38,100 nucleotides of DNA, taken from NCBI GenBank assembly GCA_947627205.1, contig CANQVE010000022.1, positions 1-38,100 of the forward strand, in the 5' to 3' direction. The notes below the pieces were generated by a model. It did not search any database. It saw only the letters and a list, made by a program, of their open reading frames with translations, and was not told where the DNA came from. Positions 7,786 through 14,692 of this stretch are shown here, piece by piece; within the stretch, counting starts at the first letter, position 1, and the number at the start of each line of letters is the position of its first letter. The DNA comes from an uncultured Clostridia bacterium (GTDB lineage: Bacteria > Bacillota > Clostridia > Oscillospirales > Ruminococcaceae). The position numbers were made by a program, and so were the translations under genes.

Positions 7786-8104
7786 ATGTTATATCCTCAT
7801 TATCAAATCTCACCCAAAAGTAATCATTCATCATTAGCCCATGTGTTTTCCTAACAATTGCAAGAGGATCATAAATCGCTAAACCCCAATTATGCAAAAG
7901 TTCCTTTATAGCATAGTTGTCCTTATCTGGACTTCTGCTTTCTAAGAATGAAATCACCCAGCTGTAATCAGGATCCATACATGCACCAAATGGTAATTTA
8001 ACAATATTGTCAGAGTATGCTTTATAAGAAAATACCTTTTCCGTAACTGGATCAAATTCAACTTCTGCTAAGAGATTATTTCTCTCAAACACCTGCATAA
8101 ACAT
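7757..8104 (-). CDS. HipA partner-domain protein (module 1)
   Basis: A 115-residue protein. Start at 8104 is chosen because AAGGAG lies 6 bp upstream; a TTG start at 8125 would put that site inside the gene. The pattern SRSPDKDNYAIKELL ... WGLAIYDPL ... THGLMMNDYFWVRF matches the small N-terminal domain (couple_hipA-like) found fused to HipA kinases in Firmicutes and in the fused gene at 14693-16252. It probably binds and controls the kinase encoded just downstream. Homologous split partners occur at 9616-9969 and 18592-18978. Confidence 0.65.
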   Translation of the reverse strand: MFMQVFERNNLLAEVEFDPVTEKVFSYKAYSDNIVKLPFGACMDPDYSWVISFLESRSPDKDNYAIKELLHNWGLAIYDPLAIVRKTHGLMMNDYFWVRFDNEDITYDSIKVRVD

Positions 8105-8121
8105 AATATACTCCTTAGTAA

Positions 8122-9171
8122 TCAATTATCATCAAATAGCTGTGTGTGTATATCCTCTGAATTGTTTCTGCTACACAAACCTTGAGATATAAATTTAAAT
8201 AACAACTTCCTTAAATAATCTGTATTTTCTTTTGTAAGAAATATTTTATCAGGCATAGCCTCTTTGTAATATCTACATCCAACTTTCATACTAAACTGCT
8301 TCAATACATCTGTAAAATACTGCTCTACGGAAAAGTATTTTGTATAGTCAATTAGTGTCAAAAAATTATCTAAAATATATTGTGTTTCTTCAAAACATTT
8401 AAAACATAAACTATGCAATAAAAACCACTCAAATGACTCTGGCAAAAAAACCGTTATCTCTGAAATGCTTGAAGAGATAATGTTTTGAATTAAAGGCCAT
8501 TCAGGGCCAAAAGCTGCACCATCTGCAATTATCAAAATATTATTTTTACCTAAACGTTGACTCACAGATAAACATTTTGCTATACGTGTTTTAGACCTTG
8601 CACTTATAACTTCGCAATTCACTAAATTATTAAAAAACAAATAGCCAGCACCACTATCTTCAGTTATACAATATTCTGGTACAAATGTAGCAGAACTGTT
8701 GATATAACAATGAATATTACGAATGATAGCTGGTTTTAACTCCATAGTTTCTTTATTTAAAGTATATAATGAATGAATGCTATAAGGAAGATCGGGATAT
8801 CTTTTTCTACTAAAAATTACATAATAATTTGATGTTGACTTAATACACTGTGCAAACCCAAATGGCTTACCAGCTAAGCAGTCACAAGTCTCATCAATAA
8901 AAAATAATGTATCACTGCTATTCTTTATAATCTCATACCAAGGACGTGCAACAGGAGAATTAAGTGTTATATCTGGCATTACTACAACTGGGATATCTTT
9001 ATTTATTTTCACACTAATTCCGCTATTCGGTAATTGTGATTCATTTAATAAAGTGCATATAAGAGATTTTCCTGTACCACTGTCACCTTGAATAACAGAA
9101 ATATTCCTGTCAAATTTTAACTCAAACCTAACCTGGCTCGTCGTTACTGTTAAAGATACTTCTCCATTCAT
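8122..9171 (-). CDS. P-loop ATPase with Toprim-like C-terminal half (module C)
   Basis: A 349-residue full-length member. Walker A is GDSGTGKS (29-36), Walker B is LFFIDET (89-95), and SNYYVIFSR (114-122) is a likely sensor. The second half repeats the module B signatures: ITEDSGAGYLFF (169-180), IIADGAAFG (214-222), FLPESFEWF (242-250). The conserved acidic residues fit a Toprim-like nuclease or a degenerate relative, which is inference. The terminal island motif TQLF is at 343-346. The start overlaps the DUF4869 stop by 4 bp (ATGA), typical of coupled translation of interacting proteins. Confidence 0.7.
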   Translation of the reverse strand: MNGEVSLTVTTSQVRFELKFDRNISVIQGDSGTGKSLICTLLNESQLPNSGISVKINKDIPVVVMPDITLNSPVARPWYEIIKNSSDTLFFIDETCDCLAGKPFGFAQCIKSTSNYYVIFSRKRYPDLPYSIHSLYTLNKETMELKPAIIRNIHCYINSSATFVPEYCITEDSGAGYLFFNNLVNCEVISARSKTRIAKCLSVSQRLGKNNILIIADGAAFGPEWPLIQNIISSSISEITVFLPESFEWFLLHSLCFKCFEETQYILDNFLTLIDYTKYFSVEQYFTDVLKQFSMKVGCRYYKEAMPDKIFLTKENTDYLRKLLFKFISQGLCSRNNSEDIHTQLFDDN

Positions 9172-9605
9172 AAATATTCAATTACCTCATTCAGATATTC
9201 TGCGTATGTGTAAACCATTTTATTGCTATTTAAAATTAATGCAGAAAAATCAGTAGTATCCTTAAAACAAAAACAATGCTCTAATGTTATTATTAAATCC
9301 TTTTCTTGTGCAATTTCTACTATGACTTGCGCACAATTATCACCCATCAAATCTGCATTAATAATATTATTTGTTTTATAAGCTAAGATGCAATTCTTAC
9401 ACCCTTGCGAAAGTATTCTACAATTCACAGGGCCAAACACTGGATTTGTCATTTGATATGCAGATATTACCTCGGTATCATCGACTATCTTGCATATCCT
9501 TTTAACAAAAGGATCTTCAAACCATTCCACCTCAAAGCTATTATCAAATAGAACTGCAGGATGACTAACCGCTTCATCTAAGTGACCAAAATATATTTTT
9601 AACAT
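9168..9605 (-). CDS. DUF4869 family protein (module C)
   Basis: A 145-residue protein starting MLKIYFGHLDEAVSHP. The ATG at 9605 is chosen because AAGGAG lies just upstream; a longer TTG start at 9626 would put that site inside the gene. It is very similar to the orphan copy at 1004-1441 and shows the family segments EWFEDPFVKRICKIVDDTE, GPVNCRIL and MGDNCAQVIVEIA. It is coupled to the downstream ATPase by a 4-bp overlap and shares an operon with the HipA-like module 2 upstream. Function is unknown. Confidence 0.8.
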   Translation of the reverse strand: MLKIYFGHLDEAVSHPAVLFDNSFEVEWFEDPFVKRICKIVDDTEVISAYQMTNPVFGPVNCRILSQGCKNCILAYKTNNIINADLMGDNCAQVIVEIAQEKDLIITLEHCFCFKDTTDFSALILNSNKMVYTYAEYLNEVIEYL

Positions 9606-9615
9606 TATATACTCC

Positions 9616-9969
9616 TTAGTAATCAAAATCAGAAACTTCTTTTAAATACATATGATCATAAACAGAACGCCCGTTATGATATAACAATAAGCCAAAAACA
9701 TCGTAGGTTTGCAAACCTGCACACTTAAGAATATCCGATATATTAACACGTTCGCGAGGTTCTACACGACATTGTACCCATTGATCTGCTAAAGAGCCTG
9801 TAAGCGGATTTCTATTACACTCAAGAAGAACTGCTAAATGAAGTGGCAGTATCTTTCTGTCTAAATCAAAACTCTCGACAGTGAACTGTTTAGTCTCTAA
9901 ATCATAAATCAATTTACCAACAGGCTCATTATATCCTTCAGTATACCAGTAAAACTTTCTACTACTCAT
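9616..9969 (-). CDS. HipA partner-domain protein (module 2)
   Basis: A 117-residue protein with a GGAGATATC ribosome site before ATG 9969. The segment EPRERVNISDILKCAGLQTYD, then LLLYHNGRSVYD, matches the HipA partner-domain pattern seen in three other island genes. It lies 8 bp after the HipA-like kinase, the reverse of the order in module 1. The N-terminal part (YWYTEGYNEPVGKLIYD) is a beta-rich stretch of the same domain. It probably modulates the kinase. Confidence 0.65.
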   Translation of the reverse strand: MSSRKFYWYTEGYNEPVGKLIYDLETKQFTVESFDLDRKILPLHLAVLLECNRNPLTGSLADQWVQCRVEPRERVNISDILKCAGLQTYDVFGLLLYHNGRSVYDHMYLKEVSDFDY

Positions 9970-9977
9970 GATATCTC

Positions 9978-10802
9978 CTAATCAAAAATTGCAGTATGCT
10001 CATCAGGTTTAACACAAATGTAACCATTATCATACAAGTATCTATATCGACAAGTAATAATTTTCCAAATCTTATTTAAGTGTTCCTTTGAAATAGCTAT
10101 ACCAAGCTTATAAAAAATCTTGCTCTTAACCTTATCTGTTAAAGGATTTACACACACTGGTTTAGTTACATATTTTAGATTATCATATAAGCTTTCTGAT
10201 CCGATGAAATTATTTGTAACTACGTCACTGAGAGGATCGAAGGCCTGTATCAATCGTATATCATCACGTAAAGGAGCTATCAAACTATAACCCATATCAA
10301 ATAACATTACAGGCTTAATCCCACTGCTGTTTCTTGTAATTTCTAAATTATATCCATGCCTATCACGATTAATAATAAGAAAATCGATAACAAATAATTC
10401 ATTTAAAAATGATTGAAATCCTAAAAATTGAGCAAACTCAAGAGGTGTCTTTTCTGTACCTACTAAATTATAATACAATTCAAATGGAAGTGTCTCTCCT
10501 GTGTCTTGCCTGAAATCTGTTGATTCACAAATAAATGTATTGAAAATATTACCGTGAATGTTTACTTTTGCTAAAAGTAAATTATATTCAACATGAGGTA
10601 AACCAAGCACATCAAGTAACCGAGAAATAATAACTTCATTGACTGCTTCATGCCCAACCACTTTTCTACCAATCATTAAGGACATTTTATAAAAATGTAT
10701 AGTACCTGCAATGTTAAGAGTAGCCTTATACAACATACCACAAGAAGAACCAGCTTCGGACAATCTACGCCATTCAATATCTGTTAAATCAATTATTTCC
10801 AT
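9978..10802 (-). CDS. HipA-like kinase (module 2)
   Basis: A 274-residue kinase. Start at ATG 10802 fits an AGGTG site, while a GTG nine bases earlier has none. The catalytic loop is NRDRHGYN (145-152) and the metal-binding motif is LFDMG (167-171). The N-terminal partner domain is on a separate gene downstream (9616-9969). The C-terminus ends with the island motif TAIFD. A perfect sigma-A promoter lies about 35 bp upstream inside an ACACTTG/CAAGTGT inverted repeat, suggesting repression by a DNA-binding protein. This promoter probably drives 10802 through to 6801, so modules 2, C and 1 form one long operon. Confidence 0.75.
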   Translation of the reverse strand: MEIIDLTDIEWRRLSEAGSSCGMLYKATLNIAGTIHFYKMSLMIGRKVVGHEAVNEVIISRLLDVLGLPHVEYNLLLAKVNIHGNIFNTFICESTDFRQDTGETLPFELYYNLVGTEKTPLEFAQFLGFQSFLNELFVIDFLIINRDRHGYNLEITRNSSGIKPVMLFDMGYSLIAPLRDDIRLIQAFDPLSDVVTNNFIGSESLYDNLKYVTKPVCVNPLTDKVKSKIFYKLGIAISKEHLNKIWKIITCRYRYLYDNGYICVKPDEHTAIFD

Positions 10803-10827
10803 CCGCTTCACCTACTAAATATTGTTT

Positions 10828-10868
10828 ACACTTGCATTATAACATAGGTAGAAATAAATGTCAAGTGT
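10828..10868 (-). promoter_or_regulatory. Consensus sigma-A promoter inside an inverted repeat
   Basis: Minus-strand TTGACA (10859-10864), 17 bp, TATAAT (10836-10841). The arms ACACTTG (10828-10834) and CAAGTGT (10862-10868) flank it and overlap the -35 side, so a dimeric repressor could block the promoter. The operator role is inferred. Confidence 0.75.
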
Positions 10869-10869
10869 A

Positions 10870-11049
10870 TTAAAGAAGTGCGACCTCTTGTACACTTAAT
10901 TCATTTCTATTATAGCCTGCCATCATTGCAATCTTTTTAGCAAATACAATGGCATCTTCTTTAGAATCTGTTGGATTGCAAATTACACCAACTGTGAATA
11001 ATTTTGTTGTACCATCTATTTTTAATACAATTCTAACTTCTCTACTCAT
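10870..11049 (-). CDS. 59-residue protein of unknown function
   Basis: ATG at 11047-11049 has a strong TAGGAGG ribosome site. The product starts MSREVRIVLKIDGTTKLFTVG and has a helical C-terminal half with AIVFAKKIAMMAGYNRNEL. It is too short for confident assignment. It sits between the zeta module terminators and the module 2 promoter. It looks like a compact beta-then-helix protein, possibly an antitoxin or regulator of the neighbouring operon, which is inference. Confidence 0.55.
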   Translation of the reverse strand: MSREVRIVLKIDGTTKLFTVGVICNPTDSKEDAIVFAKKIAMMAGYNRNELSVQEVALL

Positions 11050-11068
11050 AATAACCTCCTATAAAATA

Positions 11069-11090
11069 GCCCTCACTGACTAGTGAGAGC
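11069..11090. terminator. Hairpin between the zeta module and the 59-residue ORF
   Basis: GCCCTCACT and TAGTGAGAGC pair around a GAC loop with one mismatch. It lies between the zeta-module terminator and the 59-residue ORF. Confidence 0.45.
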
Positions 11091-11102
11091 TTAATAAATA
11101 TT

Positions 11103-11130
11103 AAAGCCTCTAGTTTTTACCAGAGACTTT
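11103..11130. terminator. Terminator after the zeta toxin gene
   Basis: AAAGCCTCT and AGAGACTTT form a stem with one mismatch about 20 bp after the stop at 11149, flanked by T-rich sequence. Confidence 0.6.
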
Positions 11131-11148
11131 ATTTTGTCTAATTATGTT

Positions 11149-11775
11149 TTAGTTACAATTGGTATACACTGTTAAATTTTCTACCGTAGATTCAAACATT
11201 TCAAATGATACTCTAGCTATAAGCTTTGCAATCTTTTCGCGATCCCATAAATCACCTTCCCAAATTCTATAAGTATTAATCTTTTTACTAAAAATTCTAA
11301 ATGGTTCAGCAGTTGAATTATCATAAACATTTATGATATCACAAACTCCAATCAATTCTGAAAGTAAATCAAGCGATCTCTTATAACGAGAACGTATCTT
11401 ATCAACAGGGACATCATGATATCCCATTTTAACACATTGCTGCACTCTTGCCACGTTTATATCTGATGAGCAGGTAAGTATAAAGAAACACTTTATAAAG
11501 TATCCTTGATCTTTAGCTCGCTTTAAAAGATCTAAGTTCATTCTAGTAGACATAACGGTCTCGAATGTAAAATCAGTAAGATGTTGTACACATCTTTCTC
11601 TCAAAACTCTAGCACATTCAGCCGCATAATAAGGATCACACTGTTCCTGACGTTGAATTTCATCAGCGTTAATATATACACCAACGTGTGGAAACATCTT
11701 TGTAATTGTACTCTTACCAGAACCATTTGGTCCAGCAAATACTACAACTGCTGGTTTCCTTTCATTCTGTTGCAT
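11149..11775 (-). CDS. Zeta-toxin family P-loop kinase
   Basis: A 208-residue protein with Walker A GPNGSGKST (15-23), NADEI (36-40), TFETVMS (70-76) and an Arg-rich lid RSRYKRSL (128-135), the arrangement of zeta toxins. Family members phosphorylate UDP-N-acetylglucosamine or related substrates and block cell-wall synthesis. Catalytic residues look intact. A small gene 15 bp upstream (11791-12048) is the likely antitoxin. The toxin itself lacks the island T-x-[IV]-F motif, which is on the partner instead. Confidence 0.85.
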   Translation of the reverse strand: MQQNERKPAVVVFAGPNGSGKSTITKMFPHVGVYINADEIQRQEQCDPYYAAECARVLRERCVQHLTDFTFETVMSTRMNLDLLKRAKDQGYFIKCFFILTCSSDINVARVQQCVKMGYHDVPVDKIRSRYKRSLDLLSELIGVCDIINVYDNSTAEPFRIFSKKINTYRIWEGDLWDREKIAKLIARVSFEMFESTVENLTVYTNCN

Positions 11776-11790
11776 TCAACATTTACTCCT

Positions 11791-12048
11791 TCATAAATAT
11801 ACACGATGTCCATCGGAATATAATAAATAAATTTTTTGACGTTCAACATCATACTCAGAAACAGGAATACCTATTGCAAATGTATGCTCTATTTCAGAAC
11901 GCACTGCTTCTTTTACACGATTATCTTCCTCTTCATCAGATAAATTATTTATCTCCTGAACTGAGTTTGACCTATTAAAAACACTTGTTACTTTTGTAGA
12001 ATCCTGTCCAACTCCAGATGCTTTAGCAATAGAATCAACTTTTTTCAT
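11791..12048 (-). CDS. Probable antitoxin of the zeta-type module
   Basis: An 85-residue protein. ATG 12048 follows a GGGGAGG ribosome site; an earlier in-frame ATG at 12090 has none. It starts MKKVDSIAKASG and is acidic in the middle (LSDEEEDNRVKEAVRSEIE). It has no clear likeness to the classical epsilon antitoxin, but its position directly upstream of the zeta gene and the shared promoter (12148-12176) support that role. It contains the island motif TSVF at 21-24, followed by N. Confidence 0.65.
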   Translation of the reverse strand: MKKVDSIAKASGVGQDSTKVTSVFNRSNSVQEINNLSDEEEDNRVKEAVRSEIEHTFAIGIPVSEYDVERQKIYLLYSDGHRVYL

Positions 12049-12147
12049 AAATATTTCCTCCCCTGTTAAATCTATAGTATCATTCTGCATCTATAACTAT
12101 GTAGGCATTCCATGCAAGCTTAATAAAGAAAACACATCTATACCTAT

Positions 12148-12176
12148 ATTATAACATTAAAAACTGAAAATGTCAA
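12148..12176 (-). promoter_or_regulatory. Consensus sigma-A promoter of the zeta module
   Basis: Minus-strand TTGACA (12171-12176), 17 bp, TATAAT (12148-12153). It is about 100 bp upstream of the antitoxin start, leaving a leader with room for regulation. Confidence 0.85.
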
Positions 12177-12239
12177 TAAAAAACTACTCTTTTATAAGGA
12201 TAATATATCCTCAATTGAAATTACTAATCTAGCATTAAT

Positions 12240-12446
12240 TCATAACTTAAGTTCAATCCATTCTGTAGCTTTTTTGCTAGGCTCAGTAATTGCCATCTGC
12301 ACAGCATTACAAGTACAGCCATCCATAGAAAATTCTCCAGAGCGATATTTTTCTTCTACTAAATTTAATGCCTCTTCGGAATCTTCTGCTTCAACTTCAA
12401 ATTCCTTTACATAGGATTCTTCGATTGCAATAACATATTTTTTCAT
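12240..12446 (-). CDS. DpnD/PcfM-like small protein
   Basis: A 68-residue acidic protein starting MKKYVIAIEESYVKEFEVEA, with EDSEEALNLVEEKYRSGEF. This matches the DpnD-PcfM-type domain found in small proteins of mobile elements and restriction loci. A GGAGAAAG site precedes ATG 12446. The role is unknown. No partner gene is adjacent; the next gene is the nucleotidyltransferase upstream. Confidence 0.6.
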   Translation of the reverse strand: MKKYVIAIEESYVKEFEVEAEDSEEALNLVEEKYRSGEFSMDGCTCNAVQMAITEPSKKATEWIELKL

Positions 12447-12594
12447 TACTTTCTCCTTATTTTTTAATATAAAAACAAAGACAACCCTGTTAAAGATTGC
12501 CTCTGCTCTATTTTACATTTAGTAATGTACTAAATTTTCTGATAGTTTCTATTATATTATAGCTACAATATATTCAAGCACTGTTTTATCCCTA

Positions 12595-12918
12595 TCACTT
12601 AATTTCATAAATCAATTTTTTCTCCTTTGAAATTTCATTTACAAATCTAACTGTCAATGGGTCATTTTTGTGCTCGTTAAGTGCTTCGATTGTCACAAGG
12701 TCTATTTCTTTGTTCAATGCCTCTCCCAAATCGGCATACACTCCTCCAAGCTCAAATAATCCCTTAATGTTTTGAGCATCAATCAATAAGTCAATATCAC
12801 TTTCTTCGTTGGCTTCACCTCGTGCGTAAGAACCAAAAAGGTACACCTTTGGTATTCCATAATGTTCAGCTATAGGACAAACACGTTCAGCTATTTCTTC
12901 GATTTTATAAATACACAT
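12595..12918 (-). CDS. MNT-type nucleotidyltransferase domain protein
   Basis: A 107-residue minimal nucleotidyltransferase: GSYARG (29-34), then SDIDLLID (40-47) with the two metal-binding aspartates, and a third acidic residue in EIDLV (71-75). MNT proteins usually act as antitoxins by AMPylating a partner HEPN toxin. No HEPN gene is seen next to it, so it is an orphan or acts elsewhere. A strong AGGAGG site precedes ATG 12918. It lies immediately downstream of a DUF4869 stub and probably uses the stub's promoter. Confidence 0.8.
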   Translation of the reverse strand: MCIYKIEEIAERVCPIAEHYGIPKVYLFGSYARGEANEESDIDLLIDAQNIKGLFELGGVYADLGEALNKEIDLVTIEALNEHKNDPLTVRFVNEISKEKKLIYEIK

Positions 12919-12933
12919 TATAATAACCTCCTG

Positions 12934-13038
12934 CTAAAATAACGCTGTTTTATCAAGTACTCTACTATATAATTCAGTACCGGAACTACTAGGATTACGT
13001 ATTTGTCCCTCTAAAGAACCTACATGAATTTTCAGCAT
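12934..13038 (-). pseudogene. DUF4869 N-terminal stub
   Basis: A 34-codon ORF starting MLKIHVGSLEGQIRNPSS, almost the same as the start of the DUF4869 protein at 1896-2360, then diverging and stopping. It keeps a ribosome site and a perfect promoter. It is probably the scar of a lost DUF4869/ATPase pair. Confidence 0.75.
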
Positions 13039-13074
13039 ACTTTTTTCCTATTAAATATTTAATGTCTTTACAGT

Positions 13075-13103
13075 ATTATAACACAACTTAATTTAATTGT
13101 CAA
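13075..13103 (-). promoter_or_regulatory. Consensus sigma-A promoter left over from a DUF4869 module
   Basis: Minus-strand TTGACA (13098-13103), 17 bp, TATAAT (13075-13080), upstream of the DUF4869 stub and now positioned to transcribe the nucleotidyltransferase. Confidence 0.85.
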
Positions 13104-13115
13104 TCAAAATAACAA

Positions 13116-13139
13116 AGGCAACCCTGTTAAAGGTTGCCT
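13116..13139. terminator. Hairpin after the Fic gene, abutting the GC-rich element
   Basis: AGGCAACC and GGTTGCCT form a perfect 8-bp stem. Minus-strand reading from the Fic gene crosses the GC-rich element and then this hairpin. A related, less perfect hairpin lies near 12480-12510. Confidence 0.65.
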
Positions 13140-13370
13140 CAGTTTGTATAAAAACCTATTTGTGATTATTTTCAAACGTTGTTTTTCTAAATTACGCGCT
13201 CTCGCCCTAACCCCCTTCCCCGAGGGGGAAGGGGGAAAGCGCGGGGCGCTGGCGCGCCCCGCACCCTGCCTTGCGGGGACTCCGTCCCCGCAACCCCTGT
13301 TTGTAATGTAAGCATTGTCTGCCTTTGGTGAGTAACCATACAACTCTGATTAGGCTTTATATACAGTCTG
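13138..13370 (-). repeat. GC-rich palindromic element, copy 2 (inverted)
   Basis: The inverse of the element at 4345-4584, with matching ends (CAGTTTGTATAAAAACC side and GGCTTTATATACAG side) and a diverged GC-rich core with CCCCTTCCCC/GGGGGAAGGGGG blocks. The same end of the element touches a hairpin in both copies. Confidence 0.8.
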
Positions 13371-13396
13371 AAATCCTGACAATGTCAGGATTTGAA

Positions 13397-14224
13397 TTAA
13401 CTAAATATATCTGTATTGCCTCCGGATTTGTCTTGCTCATTATCAATATAACTTTGGTTACAGTTATCTTTAGTATCCGTCACAATATAGTCTTTTGCCT
13501 GCTCATAATATTTGTTTTGTGCTTCTTCAAAAAAATGCTGTAATGGAATAAAATTTTTCTCTATTTGTGCCTCGTGGAGACAGTGTTGATATTTAAACTT
13601 ATCTTCATCATGGATAATAACAGGAACAAGGTTGCTGTCAAAACATTGTTTTAGTATTACAGCACGCCCTGTCCTTCCGTTCCCATCGGCGAAAGGGTGA
13701 ATTTTCTCATACTCAGCGTGGAATACAGCAATATCAAGTAAACTTTTCTCACTTGAGTTGTATTTATCAATAAGTTCTTCTATCTTTTTCGGAACATCTT
13801 GAGGAAGTTCAGTCACTATATCCGAGACGTGGTTCGTCTGGTTTTTGAATTCTCCGATAGGATAACCGTTGGCATAGTCTTCAAAAACACCTGCTTTAAG
13901 CTGATAGTGAAAAGACTTTATCATATCTGAAGTAAGCGGTTTTCCCAAGTTTTTTACAACTTCATTGAACATTTTGAAATGCCCAGTCATTTCTTCAACA
14001 TCTTTTGCTCTAAAAACAAATTCTTCACTGGCAAATACAGTTCCCGTGTCAAATAATGACGCTGTTTGTTCACTTGTAAGGGTACTTCCCTCAATTCTAT
14101 TTGAGTTATATGCCATACACTTTTGAGTAAAAGCATATATGCCTTTTCTGTCTTGCCTGCTAAATTCCTCTAAAATTTGTTCTTTTAATCTCTGCACAAA
14201 GTCTTTCACAATAAAGCACTCCAT
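13397..14224 (-). CDS. Fic family protein with complete active site
   Basis: A 275-residue Fic protein with the full motif HPFADGNGRTGR (176-187) and an N-terminal inhibitory segment NSNRIEG (40-46), so self-inhibited class II AMPylation is expected. Fic enzymes transfer AMP to Ser, Thr or Tyr of target proteins. The last residues, NEQDKSGGNTDIFS, closely match the end of the HipA-like protein at 14693-16252, including at the DNA level. The ATG at 14224 lacks a clear ribosome site; a GTG 18 bp later behind GGAG is an alternative. Confidence 0.85.
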   Translation of the reverse strand: MECFIVKDFVQRLKEQILEEFSRQDRKGIYAFTQKCMAYNSNRIEGSTLTSEQTASLFDTGTVFASEEFVFRAKDVEEMTGHFKMFNEVVKNLGKPLTSDMIKSFHYQLKAGVFEDYANGYPIGEFKNQTNHVSDIVTELPQDVPKKIEELIDKYNSSEKSLLDIAVFHAEYEKIHPFADGNGRTGRAVILKQCFDSNLVPVIIHDEDKFKYQHCLHEAQIEKNFIPLQHFFEEAQNKYYEQAKDYIVTDTKDNCNQSYIDNEQDKSGGNTDIFS

Positions 14225-14257
14225 CTACAATATTTGTATATAGCAGTTTGCCACTGT

Positions 14258-14671
14258 TTAAGTATCACTATTCTTTCCCCTTTTAAAATCAAGCCATAAG
14301 CATTTGTATTCTCTGCACATGAATTTATCTATCGCGTCCCAATGCGGTAAATCGGTCATCATACTCACTTTTTCAAAGATTTCATTATTGTATTTATCAG
14401 TACAGATGAAATCGTTTCTCATACCTTGGGCTATGGAAAATTTACCCTCATACAGCAAGTCCAGCAACGCGCGAATGTGATTTGCTGTGTTATAAAGTTC
14501 CGTGTGTTCGGGTATAGGCTTATCGTGTTCAATGCCATAATCTCCCCATAAACTGCCCTCGCTCTCATAAAGCCTGAGTTTTTCCCACTGTATCGCCGAC
14601 TGATGCCAGTCACCACAAGTGCCTAAGTCACAATTTAAATTTAATGCGTGTATACCAGTAAGATATTGCAT
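14258..14671 (-). CDS. Unknown protein linked to Fic and HipA genes
   Basis: A 137-residue protein starting MQYLTGIHALNLNCDL and rich in Trp and His (CGDWHQSAIQWEKL, PHWDAIDKFMC). An AAGGAAGG ribosome site supports ATG 14671. It lies between the fused HipA-like gene (gap 21 bp) and the Fic gene (gap 33 bp), so probably in one operon. I do not recognise an annotated domain. It may be an antitoxin or accessory factor for the Fic protein, which is inference. It lacks the T-x-[IV]-F motif. Confidence 0.6.
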   Translation of the reverse strand: MQYLTGIHALNLNCDLGTCGDWHQSAIQWEKLRLYESEGSLWGDYGIEHDKPIPEHTELYNTANHIRALLDLLYEGKFSIAQGMRNDFICTDKYNNEIFEKVSMMTDLPHWDAIDKFMCREYKCLWLDFKRGKNSDT

Positions 14672-14692
14672 AAAACCTTCCTTTCTACTAAA

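Noticed and set aside
4345-13370. Composite transposon
   Set aside because: The flanking elements carry no transposase gene, and target duplications were not found.
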